NCBI RefSeq assembly: GCF_040712315.1
Contig: NC_134022.1
Span: 2,728,001 to 2,792,000 of the forward strand
Reading direction: 5' to 3'
DNA: 64,000 bases
Source: Castanea sativa
Taxonomy: Eukaryota; Streptophyta; Magnoliopsida; Fagales; Fagaceae
The first letter of the stretch is position 1. Every line of letters starts with the position of its first letter. Position numbers and translations under genes: made by a program. This document shows, piece by piece, positions 37,939-48,276 of the stretch. The notes below the pieces were generated by a model. It did no database searches and was not told the DNA's origin. It saw nothing but the letters and a program-made list of their open reading frames with translations.

Positions 37939-38510
37939 TATAAATAAAGCTTAGAACCATCCATAAATTTCATCAATAGAAAAAAATTTACCATTTCATC
38001 CTCAATTCAAGTCATTTAAACTTAAAAATTGAATTCCAAATATCTATTAACTATATAAAAAGAGCGAATAGCTCTTTCTACAGTGTCTTGGTTTAGTCAA
38101 GTTTTGTTATGCCAAAATGCACTGTTTCATTGTTCTTCACCTCAGTTGCATTTTGGTGAAGCAAAACGCTTTGTTTTATTATTTTTTACATGTGGAAGGG
38201 AAATAGAGATGGAAGCGGGTGAGAGCGAGAAACAGGGAGGGCTGAAAGACAAGAGACCTCATTAGTGATAGCAGAGCTGAAAGAACTTTGAGTTTCTCTC
38301 ACCGATCCGCACTCTATTTGCTGAAGGAGCAAAGAGGGCTTTGCCTACTTGGACGGAGAATGGAGGATGGGAGGAGAGGGCTATTTCAACTATTATACGA
38401 ATCAAAGGTCTGGTTTGTGGCTTTGGCGTTCTTCGCAATGCACTACCATGTTTCCTCATATGCTTTTTTTGTGAAATTTTGTTTCAGATTAAGTGACAGA
38501 GCCTGCTTTT
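37939..38510. other. Spacer, nothing recognised
   Basis: It includes a TCTATTAACTATATAAAAAGAGC stretch at about 38042 that resembles the 5' end of another Helitron, and short ORFs without a recognisable product (38083-38265, 38288-38527). Confidence 0.3.
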
Positions 38511-38682
38511 TTAGATGTATTGTGTAAATGAGTGTGTGATGATATCTTCATATTGGGTTCATTTGACTAAAATTGCTTGCGAATTTAAGTTGCAGCTGAG
38601 TCTATGAGGGAGCAAGGTAGATAAAGGCAATCGAATTTTATGCATTGTGATTGTTTGACTAATGACTTCAATGACATCAAAA

Positions 38683-39025
38683 CCCAACATGAATGCATGC
38701 ACAAAATCTGCACACTTTGTAGGTTACTAATGTCCGGTGTGTCAATTCTGGTCTTCAACTCAACTCTTCGAGCTTTGAGATTCATTCGAATGTCAATCTT
38801 CATTTGCTCATATACTGGAGTGTAGATTTCCATCCATGCTTTCTTGAGAGGTGAGAACCTGTGTGATGGCACATTGACCTTTCTAAACTGAACTTGACCA
38901 TCAGACATCTCGTGAGCACTCAAAGGCTTAAACTTTGGCTTCATTGGCAAAGACCCAAATTCAGCCTTTGGTTCAGATGGAACTGCTTCAACATCCATGG
39001 AAGTAGGGGCTTCTTTGGACTGCAT
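38683..39025 (-). pseudogene. PNO1: 5' fragment of PNO1 (pre-rRNA processing KH protein)
   Basis: The reading frame begins at 39025 and includes AHEMSDGQVQFRKVNVPSHR, PLKKAWMEIYTPVYEQMKID and MNLKARRVELKTR, the strongly conserved N-terminal part of eukaryotic PNO1/Dim2, the partner of NOB1 in 40S ribosome maturation. After SNLQ one base is missing; the next frame continues CADFVHAFMLGFDVI and then ends abruptly in the inverted-repeat arm. The KH domains are absent. A start codon and upstream sequence are present, so it could be transcribed, but it cannot make a working PNO1. Confidence 0.85.
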
Positions 39026-39339
39026 TTTGTGCTTGTGCGAACTTCCAACCTAATAAGTAAATTGACAAAGCTTAATTCACAACTAGAACTTGAACTATAT
39101 AAAAGGATTGTATTAGTTATAAGCTTATAGCTGTAAAATCACAAAGTACCAAGAAATTACTAACTATGAAACATTCGTAAAACAGTTATTGGGGAACTAT
39201 TTCAAGCAAATGCACATTCCCCCCTTTTTTGAATTATTAATCTATTACACCAAAGTCAAAACTAACATGCTCTCTTTGAGGGGAAAAAATCCACTAAGAT
39301 ATATACTTGGATAAAAATTAAAAAAAAAACCATTTTTGA

Positions 39340-39760
39340 GGAAAAATCCTGATTCTGTAGAAATATAATTGGGGATAGGTATGATCTTTTCTTCGAGTGC
39401 CCTCGGTCTAAAAGAGAGGATGGAAAACTATTACGGGTTGGCGCTTCTATTAGGAATCCTAAATTCCATTGTCAAGATATAATGTTGTGGGGGCGAAAAT
39501 CAGTTTGAAGGGAACGAGTTTGAGATTTATCATATACAAAACTGCCTTACGGTTTGCTTTCCATCACATGTGGCGGCTCAGAATCGGTGTTCTTCATCGA
39601 GGCATGATTAATTCTGAGGATAATATCATCAAAATTGTTAAATGAGAAGTTAAGGTAAGGGTTGCGATTGGGTCATCTCTACTTCAGCTCTTGGATACTT
39701 TGTTTGACTGTTTAGATTTTCCTATCCTTGCCTAAGTGATTTTCTAGTCATGGCAAATTT
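39340..39760 (+). mobile_element. LINE scrap (zf-RVT C-terminal region), degenerate
   Basis: Frames read DLFFECPRSKR, then KTALRFAFHHMWRLRIGVLH and NSEDNIIKIVK followed by EVKVRVAIGSS, the usual succession at the end of plant LINE reverse transcriptases (cysteine-rich block, W-x-x-R-N-like block, helix, E-V-R). Frameshifts separate the pieces. Confidence 0.5.
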
Positions 39761-40211
39761 CCAGTTGTAAGTGATTTGAAGTCATTTTTGCCTTTGAGGC
39801 CCTTGTAAGCATAATGGCCGCAGAGAATTCTTTACCAGAGATAACTATTCCTACTTTATAATTTATACACACAACACAAATGTAGTTTTTGAAAACTAAG
39901 CTGTGTCATCTTAAGCACTGTTTATGCAAAAAGAATCCTAGGCCAAAATACTCAGCAATCAAAATCACAATCCATCATTAGTCAAACAATCACAATGCAT
40001 AAAATACGATTTCCTTTATCTTGCTCCCTCATAGACTCATAGCTGCAACTTAAATTCGCAAGCAATTTTAGTCAAATGAACCCAATATGAAGATATCATC
40101 ACACACTCATTTACACAATACGTCTAAACAACATTATATATAAATATAAATATAAATACATTCATAAAAGCAAAAGCCCATATTATTTTTGCTAGACTAC
40201 TAAAAGCCCAA

Positions 40212-40634
40212 TTAAATAGCATTGTCAACTTGGAGCTCTATGCGGAGTCGACAAACAGGACAAGAAGTATGGTTCCGAGTCAACCACGTCTCAATACATG
40301 CAGGATGGAATGCATGGAGACATGTAGGAAGCTCAACAAAGCTCTCACCCTCCACAAACTCCTCAAGGCAGACAGGGCAGTCCGTGGCGGCTTCACTGGC
40401 ATGGAAATCTCTTTGTGGTAGCTCCGGCATGGTAGCGTGCGGCTGATGATCATGAGAAAGCTCCGCGTTATTGTGTTCTTCCGGTCCTGTTTGGATCTTC
40501 TTCTTCCACCAAAAAAAGATCACAATCAGAGCAAATACTAGAACAACAGCTACTCCTATCCCTATAATCCCACGCGGCTCTAATGTAGGCATTTCCTTCC
40601 AATAATTATTCCAGCGGGTTGCATTGGTAGCCAT
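40212..40634 (-). CDS. ATL-like membrane RING-H2 E3 ubiquitin ligase
   Basis: Intronless. The ATG at 40634 gives 140 residues; an upstream in-frame ATG at 40679 would add 15 basic residues encoded by a CT-rich leader and is less likely. Domains from the 40634 start: hydrophobic segment at about residues 22-43 (GIGVAVVLVFALIVIFF) followed by WWKKK, and a RING-H2 domain at about 84-127 with spacing C-x2-C-x15-C-x-H-x2-H-x2-C-x11-C-x2-C. It should transfer ubiquitin with an E2 enzyme from a membrane. The ATL family is known for such small single-pass RING-H2 proteins, often stress-induced; the GLD motif typical of ATLs is not evident. It has no disruption. The 3' UTR side overlaps one arm of an inverted repeat. 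Confidence 0.88.
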   Translation of the reverse strand: MATNATRWNNYWKEMPTLEPRGIIGIGVAVVLVFALIVIFFWWKKKIQTGPEEHNNAELSHDHQPHATMPELPQRDFHASEAATDCPVCLEEFVEGESFVELPTCLHAFHPACIETWLTRNHTSCPVCRLRIELQVDNAI

Positions 40635-40689
40635 TTTCTCTCTTTCTCTCAACACTTTCTTTCTCTCTCTCTTTCTCACTTTTTCTCAG

Positions 40690-42897
40690 AACTTTGGGTT
40701 GTGACAAAGAGGATTCAAAAGCAGGGGCGGAGCTCACTTACCATGGCCCCCCCAAATTTTTATAAAAACTTCATAATGTATATGTGTATTGCAATTTTTT
40801 TAAAATATTAGACCTTAAACTTAATAGATAACCCCTCCAAAAAATAAAAGTTGGCCCCTACAAAAAGTAATTGAACAACTAATTGTGGGTTCCAAAAATT
40901 ATTGGTTAATAACAACAAACTATCCATCTTGTAAGCAAAAAAAAGTAATTCTTTTTAGTTTTTTCTTCTCTTAATTGGTAAGTTTTAGTTGTTGAGTTCA
41001 AATAGTAAGTTTTTTATAAAAGAAACTTCTACTTAGAGTTATTTTGTTTTATTTGGATTAAGTCTTTTAATGTTGTTGTTAAGTTTTGGGTTGTTTTTCA
41101 ATACTTGATTTAGTCATATATAGATTTTTAATGACGTAAAACTCTAAACGGAAAAAGGAAGAATAGTCATGATTCATGAAGATAACTAAGATAAGACTTT
41201 ATGTGAAAATTCTCAAATAATATATCAAAGTTACCGCATGCATGGTCCACCAAGAAAAACTTCAGAAAATGTTAATTCAAATTCAAAGCTGTAATTACTT
41301 CGATACAACCAAAAATCCTGGATTGGAAAACCCACTTCCACACGAAAGGTCATATGCATGTATTATTGTATGTTTCCACCAAAGCTCAGGCAAACATCTC
41401 ATTAAACTTTAGGGAATAAATCTTGGAAAAAGTACCCATGATCATGATCCAAAATGCAGTGCATCATTTCTTATATGTTCGCCAAAAGGTTCTGGTATGA
41501 AGTCACTAGAAAGGTGTGAACCCTTAATCTACTGGGAATTGACTATTAAATTTAGAAAATATTAGCGGTTATTAATTTTCATTTTCAATCCGATAAATTA
41601 ATATAAAAATAATATAAAATGAATTACATGGCCCCCAGTAAGTAGAAAAATGGCACATCAACACGATGAGAGAGCTATAAAATAATTTAGAAAAAACACG
41701 AGTGAAAGTTGTATAGGTAATGCATTAATGGATAAAGGTGCAACTATTTAGTTGTCAAAGTGACAGATTTTCAACAATTGAAGTAATCAACTATGAGGGA
41801 AAAAAAGAAAAGAAGAATATATATTAATTCACTTACAGATAATTGAAATAAGAATCCAATGAGAGTTGTAACCAAAATAGATTAATAGCGCAAAGTCCCG
41901 TGTATCCACACGTAAGAGCAACGTCCTAGGTGATGGCCTCATTGAAAAAGCTACTTAGAACCTCAGTAATCACCGCATCCTCCAAACATCACATATTATG
42001 GCCCAAGTATTACCTCCATAAACAGGTAATTGAAATCACTAATGAGAAGTGTCATGTCTATAATATTTTTATGATAAATTTAAGATGCACTGTTGGAATA
42101 AAAACTGCTGACATAACCCAATTGGATCTATACTAGCACTTTAAAGACTTATAGCAGTGGTTTAGAAACGTCGTTATAGCTCAAACATTTTGTAGTGATG
42201 ACATGTTGTTATAGGTTTTAATTTAACCTACTATTGAAATTATTTTTTTACTCATTAATAATAATAATAAGTAACAACTTATCATATATGCATGATTTAT
42301 TGTGAAAATGTCGTGAATTTCATGAGAATCAAACAAAACTAATTCACTCGTGATTAAAAAAGATAACATATAAATATTCCGTAATAATAAATTAATAATA
42401 ATAAATCGAAAAGTACAAATATGTCATAAGGACAACGATGAAGTCACAAGTATACAATATCTGTATCAGTCACAAGTATACAAGAAAGGATACACATCAT
42501 ATAACTCTACGTGGAGTTCTACTCACCTTAACTGCACAAACTCAATAAGCAAAATCACCTTGCACAAGGTTTGTCACAAAGGTCCTCGAAACTTAAGTCT
42601 AAGAAACAAAATAGTGTCTAATAAGAATATATATAATTTCATACTTACGCTATCACTTCATGTAAGAATACCATTAACCTTATAATCTCAATCTATTATT
42701 TTATCCACAAATGTAAAATATTAGAGCAGTGATGAATATTTGTTAAAATTCATATCCAATAAAAAAAATTGAGTAGAGTTATAATTTTAAACTATAATTC
42801 TGTGAGTTTATTGTCAAACTTTGTCCTTAATTTATCTAGTAATAGTATTAGTTTTCTTAACTTTAAACCTAATATAACTATTATAAGGAAATTTATC
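40690..42897. other. Non-coding AT-rich spacer
   Basis: It holds short repeats such as GGGGCGGAGCTCACTTACC at 40724 (resembling one end of a non-autonomous transposon, no partner end found). No gene is seen. Confidence 0.5.
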
Positions 42898-43189
42898 TAA
42901 TAAATATTAAAAGGAAATTTATTTTGAGAGGTCGCATTCATAAGCTTTTTAAGTAATAAGTTGGAAGATTATATATATGTCAAAGCAAAGGGAAGTAAAA
43001 TTCAAAACATTGATTGATTGTTATATTATCATTATCAAAAACTAGATTAGTTTGGCCGTCACATTAGATGCCGTGTTAAATTTCCATGTAATATTTATTT
43101 GATAAAATAATATAATGAATAATCTTCCAACGTATTATTTAAAAGCTTATGAGACCTCTCAAAATAAACTTCCTTCTACTATTTATTAG
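42898..43189. repeat. Imperfect palindrome with 80-bp arms
   Basis: Arm 42898-42978 (AGGAAATTTATTTTGAGAGG, TTGGAAGATTAT) is repeated inverted at 43112-43189. A third, diverged copy of the arm lies at 54888-54960 on the other side of the gypsy element. Probably a MITE family. Confidence 0.65.
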
Positions 43190-43393
43190 ATTAGATAGTA
43201 GTCAATAAACCTTCAATAAGAATCTTACTACACCATAATAGATCAGATAATTCTATATACAAAACAACGGTTTGGTTTACTTTTAATATTTTTTTAACGA
43301 GAAACTCTTTTTATTTTAATGAAAAATTATCATATCACTAATTAACTAAATAAAATATAGAAATTAATATCTACTATCATTTTTTATTATATA

Positions 43394-44144
43394 TGTGGGG
43401 AGTAAAAAGACCTTGATAGGAATATGGGCCGTTGGGTCATGCTGAGGAAGGCCGACCTGCTCTTGGGTTTAGGACTTGTTAGTACTACGGGTCGGCCCAT
43501 ACGCCGAGGGTCCGAGGGTCCAGCCGAGGATGATTTTTCCCTTCGGACTGACACCGAAGAACCCGGGACTTCATTGTAAAGGTTAGTAAAGAACACGGAC
43601 AAGACCAATGGTTAAAGGGGGTGAACCTTTGAATGTCCTAGAAGCACCGATGTTGGAAAAATGTCAAAGATAAAGGCTGCTACCTCCACATTAAAGACCC
43701 TGCACCTACCACCCTGGCCGCATTAATGGGGAAGTGATACTTAAACAGTGGAAGGGAAACTTCTAGTTACTGTTCAAAGGCACTAAGAAAAGAAATATCT
43801 AAGCTAAGGGAGGAGTTGGGGCAACACGTGTACAAAGTATTAAAAAGAGGAGTATTTAAGGAGGAACCCGGAAGAGAAATGGGGACGGACTTTTTGTAAC
43901 CTAAAAAGAAAAAAGGCTAAGAGAAAGATATAATATAAGAACAGTTCTCGGCTTATATCCGAGGAGGCCTATCTACAATATTCCTTGTTGTTTCCAAATA
44001 TTTGCAATCTTTAGTTTGTCATTTAATCCCCACACACTTCTAACCTGGGTTTCAAGCCCACACTCTACAAGTTCATATTGTTTAAGGCTCATTGGGCCTG
44101 GGCCCATAACTGTTCTTGGGGCCAGGTGCACTTGTGCACTTACA
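43394..44144 (+). repeat. 5' LTR
   Basis: Begins TGTGGGGAGT and ends GCACTTACA. A TATTTAAG motif near 43853 is a possible TATA box, with a CACGTG E-box about 30 bp upstream. Same length as the 3' LTR. Confidence 0.95.
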
Positions 44145-44146
44145 AT

Positions 44147-44164
44147 TGGCGCCGTCTATGGGAA
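44147..44164 (+). promoter_or_regulatory. Primer binding site
   Basis: TGGCGCCGTCTATGGGAA follows the LTR after two bases. The first nine to ten bases complement the 3' end of a tRNA ending in GGCGCCA (tRNA-Asp or tRNA-Arg type); the exact tRNA is not settled. Confidence 0.7.
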
Positions 44165-44191
44165 ATCTAGTCTAGAAGAGGTAGGGATATT

Positions 44192-46204
44192 ATGGCAGGC
44201 TTAGGCTCTCACCATGCAGAGTCACAAGGATCACAACCGGAAGATCACTTTGAACGTCTTGAACATCGTAGGGATCGTGAGGGAAGCGTCCATACAGAAT
44301 ACCCAGGGGCTAGCCATACTCATGGAGGAGGTAGCACTACTCACGATGAGGGTTCTAAATCCATGCAGAAGGAAATCAATCGTTTGAAGAGGAAGTTACG
44401 CCGTGCTAAACGTAAGGTTTCCCCGTCCTCGTCTAGTTCTTCCTCAGAGAAAGATAGGGGGGTTGGCTACAGTTCAAGGTCACGTTCCCCCACCAGCGCA
44501 ACATCCTCCGGTGAGGAGGACGACCAGCCAATAAGCAGACGTAAGAAGTTTCGTTCTAGGGGCTTAGGCAACGATACCATGAGTAGGGCGTTGCACCAAC
44601 TCTCTAAATCTCCGTTTTCACGGAGGATTGAGAGGGGGAGGCTTCCCAGGAGGTTCACCCAGCCCACGTTTACCATCTATAATGGCCGGACTGATCCGGT
44701 GGAGCACGTGAGTCATTTCAACCAAAGGATGGCAGTGCACTCTCACAACGAGCCTTTGATGTGTAAAGTCTTCCCCTCCAGCTTGGGACCTGTGGCTATG
44801 AGATGGTTTAACGGTCTCAAATCAGGATCTGTAGGCTCATTTGGGGAGCTAACCAGGGCATTTGCTTCGCGGTTCATTACGTGTAGCAGAGTCCCTCGGC
44901 CATTGGACTCGTTGCTATCCATCGCCATGAAGGAAGGGGAGACACTGAAAGCATACTCCGACCGATACTGGGAGATGTTTAATGAAATAGATGGCGACTT
45001 TGATGAGGTGGCGCTTAATACCTTTAAGGTGGGTCTCCCTACTGATCACAACCTAAGAAAGTCTTTGACGAAAAAGCCCGTCCGCAGCGTACGCCGTCTT
45101 ATGGATCGTATTGATGAATACAAAAGGGTAGAGGAAGACCAGCAGCAGGGAAAAGGAAAGGAGAAGGTTATCCCACAGGAGAGAAGGGATTTCAGGTCGG
45201 ACAGATATCACAACAACAAGCCGAGGAGGGATTACTTCGGACAATCCGGCTCGGCAGCACCTCAGGCTGTAAATACTGTGTTCCGAGAACCAGTGCATCA
45301 GTTATTAGAAAAAGTTCGTAAAGAGCCCTTCTTCAGATGGCCCGGCAAGATGGCAGGGGACCCTGCGAGAAGAAATCAAAACCTTTTCTGTCAGTATCAT
45401 CAGGATGTGGGTCACACTACTGAGAACTGTCAGACCCTGTGGAACCATCTAGAGCAGCTCGTCAGTGAAGGAAAGTTAAAGCAGCACTTGTGTCAGCCCA
45501 CTGGGCAGGTCAGTCAAGTTGGTTCAAACAACCAGAGGAACAGTTCATCTCGGCTAGCATTGGGAACAATTAATGTTATCTTCGCTGCACCTGGTAGGAC
45601 CGGCTCAGGTCCCACTAGGGTGATGGCGGTTTCCCATCCGCAGGCCGAGGATGTGGGTAGCAGGCCGAAGAGGTTAAAGGGCACTTTACCTGTCTTGGGT
45701 TTCTCCGAGGAGGATAAAGTAGGGACTATCCAGCCCCATGACGATGCTCTTGTGGTTACCCTCAGGATAGGGAATTATGATGTGAGAAGGGTGATGATAG
45801 ATCAGGGCAGCGGTGCAGATATCATGTACCCTGATCTATTTAAAGGGCTAAGATTGGGGTTGGAAGATCTAACCCCTTACGACTCCCCACTTATAAGCTT
45901 CGAAGGAAGGGCCGTTGTGCCGAAGGGACAGATCCGTTTACCCGTTCAATCCGGCACAGAAACGGTCGAGGTAGATTTCATTATGGTAGACGTGTACTCC
46001 CCATATACAGTCATCCTCGCCAGGCCATGGCTGCACGCTTTGGGAGCTGTCTCCTCTACCTTACATGTTAAGGTGAAATTCCCCTCGGGGGAGCATGTTG
46101 AGGAAATCCTCGGCAGCCAGGTAGTGGCTAGGCAATGCATATCGGCTGCGGTGCTCCGCCAGTCGAAAATTGAGTCATCAACCTTGCCCATCCAGGAGTC
46201 ATAG
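44192..46204 (+). CDS. Gag-protease polyprotein of the Tat element
   Basis: 670 residues. The N-terminal part (1-150) is Ser/Arg-rich and charged. Residues about 165-300 are the retrotransposon gag domain (FTIYNGRTDPVEHVSHFNQR, then AMRWFNGL and GETLKAYSDRYWEMFNEI). A zinc-knuckle-like C-x2-H-x4-H-x4-C is near residue 402. The protease is at about 510-640 with DQGSGADIMY in place of the usual D-S-G-S active-site loop. The frame ends in TAG at 46202, directly followed by CAA TTA, and the same frame continues into RT. This stop context is discussed in the findings. Confidence 0.9.
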   Translation: MAGLGSHHAESQGSQPEDHFERLEHRRDREGSVHTEYPGASHTHGGGSTTHDEGSKSMQKEINRLKRKLRRAKRKVSPSSSSSSSEKDRGVGYSSRSRSPTSATSSGEEDDQPISRRKKFRSRGLGNDTMSRALHQLSKSPFSRRIERGRLPRRFTQPTFTIYNGRTDPVEHVSHFNQRMAVHSHNEPLMCKVFPSSLGPVAMRWFNGLKSGSVGSFGELTRAFASRFITCSRVPRPLDSLLSIAMKEGETLKAYSDRYWEMFNEIDGDFDEVALNTFKVGLPTDHNLRKSLTKKPVRSVRRLMDRIDEYKRVEEDQQQGKGKEKVIPQERRDFRSDRYHNNKPRRDYFGQSGSAAPQAVNTVFREPVHQLLEKVRKEPFFRWPGKMAGDPARRNQNLFCQYHQDVGHTTENCQTLWNHLEQLVSEGKLKQHLCQPTGQVSQVGSNNQRNSSSRLALGTINVIFAAPGRTGSGPTRVMAVSHPQAEDVGSRPKRLKGTLPVLGFSEEDKVGTIQPHDDALVVTLRIGNYDVRRVMIDQGSGADIMYPDLFKGLRLGLEDLTPYDSPLISFEGRAVVPKGQIRLPVQSGTETVEVDFIMVDVYSPYTVILARPWLHALGAVSSTLHVKVKFPSGEHVEEILGSQVVARQCISAAVLRQSKIESSTLPIQES

Positions 46205-46210
46205 CAATTA
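46202..46210 (+). promoter_or_regulatory. Candidate leaky stop: TAG CAA TTA between gag-protease and RT
   Basis: The nine bases match UAG-CAR-YYA, the tobacco-mosaic-virus-type readthrough context known to be suppressed in plants. Gag-protease and RT are in the same frame with only ten codons between the stop and the next ATG. Confidence 0.45.
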
Positions 46211-47683
46211 ACAGCTCCGGAGGCACCTGGAGCGATGACAAGAGACGAGGCTGTTTGTGAGGAGTTAGAGAAGTTTGTAATAACAGATGATCCAGAGAGG
46301 TTCTTCCAAGTTGGCATACTTTTGCCACACCAAGAGAAGATGGAGTTGTTGAAATTTCTAAAGGACAATTTAGATGTCTTTGCGTGGGACCCCTATGAGG
46401 CTCCAGGCGTAGATCCGAACTTTATTTGTCATCGTCTAAACGTCAATCCTGCCATTGTTTCGAGGAGGCAGCCACCTCGGCGATCTTCCCGAGAACATTC
46501 TGAGGCTGTGAAGGAAGAGGTTCTTAAACTCAAAAGGGCGGGGGCTATCAAAGAAGTTTTCTACCCTGAATGGTTGGCTCATACTGTTGTTGTTAAAAAG
46601 AAGAACGGTAATTGGAGAGTATGTGTGGACTTTACTAATCTGAACAAGGCCTGTCCTAAAGATTCGTTCCCAATGCCACGGATTGATCAACTGGTAGATG
46701 CTACTGTTGGACATCCTCGGATGAGTTTCTTGGACGCCTTCCAGGGTTACCACCAAATTCCCTTGGCGTTAGAGGATCAGGAGAAGACCGCTTTCATTAC
46801 TCCAACCGGGAACTATCATTATAAGGTCATGCCATTTGGATTAAAAAACGCTGGGGCTACTTATCAAAGAATGATGACCCGAATGTTTGAACAGCAACTG
46901 GGGAAAACCATCGAAGTATACGTGGATGATATGGTGGTGAAGAGTAAGACAGTACCTTCACACATGACAGATCTGGCCGACACCTTCCAAATGCTAAGGA
47001 AGTATAAGTTGCGCCTTAACGCCTCCAAGTGTTCTTTTGGCGTGGGATCTGGAAAGTTCTTGGGATATATGATTACTCATAGGGGCATAGAGGTAAACCC
47101 AGTGCAGGTTAAGGCTATTCAGAATTTGCAGCCGCCTAGGAACCCAAAAGAGATTCAGAAATTGACTGGAATGGTTGCTGCGTTGAATAGATTTATTTCT
47201 CGGTCAGCTGACTGGTGCCATCCTTTCTTTCAGTTGTTGCACAAGTGGAAAGGGTTTCAATGGACCGAGGACTGCGAGTTAGCTTTCCAACAGCTTAAGC
47301 AATATCTTTCTCGGCCACCTATTTTATCTCGCCCTGAGGTGGACGAGGTTTTATTCGCTTATCTGGCCGTGGCTATTCACGCGGTGAGCTTAGTCCTTAT
47401 AAGGAATGAAAGCGGAGTACAGAGACCGATCTACTACGTTAGTAAGTCCTTGAATGAGGCCGAGGTGCGCTATCTGCCCTTGGAAAAAGCGCTTCTGGCT
47501 GTAGTCCACGCCACGCGCAAACTTCCCCATTATTTCCAATCTCATACTGTGGTTGTTTTGACCCAGTTGCCTCTTAAGGCTGTGTTGTGTAGTGCTGATT
47601 ATTCTGGCAGGGTGGCAAAATGGGGAACCATTTTGGGAGCCTTTGATGTTAAATACAAGCCTCGCACTTCGGTGAAGGGATAG
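46205..47683 (+). CDS. Pol: reverse transcriptase and degenerate RNase H
   Basis: The first Met is at 46235; if translated by readthrough the frame begins at 46205. The RT domain contains the linker FAWDPYEAPGVDPNF, the VVKKKNGNWRVCVDFTNLNK block, MPFGLKNAGATYQRMM and the catalytic YVDDM near residue 228. The following RNase H-like part (FAYLAVAIHAVSLVL) lacks the usual acidic residues, as in Tat elements. The frame ends in TAG at 47681; the next codons (VLADLVAEF) continue the family protein, so a CAG to TAG change is likely. Confidence 0.9.
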   Translation, partial: QLTAPEAPGAMTRDEAVCEELEKFVITDDPERFFQVGILLPHQEKMELLKFLKDNLDVFAWDPYEAPGVDPNFICHRLNVNPAIVSRRQPPRRSSREHSEAVKEEVLKLKRAGAIKEVFYPEWLAHTVVVKKKNGNWRVCVDFTNLNKACPKDSFPMPRIDQLVDATVGHPRMSFLDAFQGYHQIPLALEDQEKTAFITPTGNYHYKVMPFGLKNAGATYQRMMTRMFEQQLGKTIEVYVDDMVVKSKTVPSHMTDLADTFQMLRKYKLRLNASKCSFGVGSGKFLGYMITHRGIEVNPVQVKAIQNLQPPRNPKEIQKLTGMVAALNRFISRSADWCHPFFQLLHKWKGFQWTEDCELAFQQLKQYLSRPPILSRPEVDEVLFAYLAVAIHAVSLVLIRNESGVQRPIYYVSKSLNEAEVRYLPLEKALLAVVHATRKLPHYFQSHTVVVLTQLPLKAVLCSADYSGRVAKWGTILGAFDVKYKPRTSVKG

Positions 47684-48259
47684 GTCCTTGCTGATTTGGT
47701 GGCAGAGTTTACTGAACTATTGCTAGAGGAAACTTCAAAAGAAGCACACATGGGAGAAAAATCAGTTGGTGTGATTACAGCCGTATCGCCCTCGGCTTGG
47801 AGAGTTTATGTGGATGGGGCTGCTAATCAAAAAGGGTCTGGTGTTGGACTTGTTCTAATGTCCCCTAAAGGAATTGTCTTCGAAAAATCTTTGAGATTGG
47901 CCTTCTCGGCTACTAACAATGAGGCCGAGTATGAAGCAGTCTTAGTAGGCATGCAAATGGTACATAAGATGGGTGGCAAGGAAATCCATGTGTTCTCAGA
48001 CTCTCAGTTAGTGGTCGGCCAGGTCATGGGAACCATGGAGGCTAGAGACCCCAGAATGCAGGAATATTTGGCGCAGGAATATTTGGCCCAGGTCAAACGC
48101 CAGCAGGTTGAATTCGACTCCTTTTCCTTAGCTCACGTTTCTAGGAGTGGAAACACTCATGCAGATTCCTTGGCTACGTTGGCAACATCCTCGGCTCAAG
48201 GTTTACCAAGGGTTATCCTCGTTCAGGATTTGGTAGAGCCTTCTCTCGCATCCATCTAA
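47684..48259 (+). CDS. Pol continued: second (archaeal-type) RNase H
   Basis: Same frame as RT. VYVDGAANQKGSGVGLVL, NNEAEYEAVLVGM and VFSDSQLVVGQV supply the acidic residues of an active RNase H. An in-frame 15-bp tandem copy (EYLAQEYLAQ) is present near 48060-48090. It ends in TAA; the integrase follows in another frame, so a small indel lies near 48250-48276. Confidence 0.85.
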   Translation, partial: VLADLVAEFTELLLEETSKEAHMGEKSVGVITAVSPSAWRVYVDGAANQKGSGVGLVLMSPKGIVFEKSLRLAFSATNNEAEYEAVLVGMQMVHKMGGKEIHVFSDSQLVVGQVMGTMEARDPRMQEYLAQEYLAQVKRQQVEFDSFSLAHVSRSGNTHADSLATLATSSAQGLPRVILVQDLVEPSLASI

Positions 48260-48276
48260 TAAGGCCTGGTCCTAGT

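Larger units (their letters stand above)
38511..40130. repeat. Inverted repeat pair (arms about 155 bp)
   Basis: The arm at 38511-38668 is the inverted copy of 39975-40130 with few mismatches (shared block TGCTCCCTCATAGACTCA and neighbours). The right arm lies in the presumed 3' UTR of the RING gene at 40212. The left arm is joined directly to the truncated end of the PNO1 fragment. About 1.3 kb separates the arms. Confidence 0.8.

Noticed and set aside
40724..40770. GGGGCGGAGCTCACTTACC as the end of a hAT-like element
   Set aside because: No matching inverted end or target duplication was found nearby, so it is only mentioned as a possible relic.
44467..44928. Minus-strand ORFs opposite gag
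   Set aside because: Short shadows of the gag-protease frame, without splice sites or recognisable domains.
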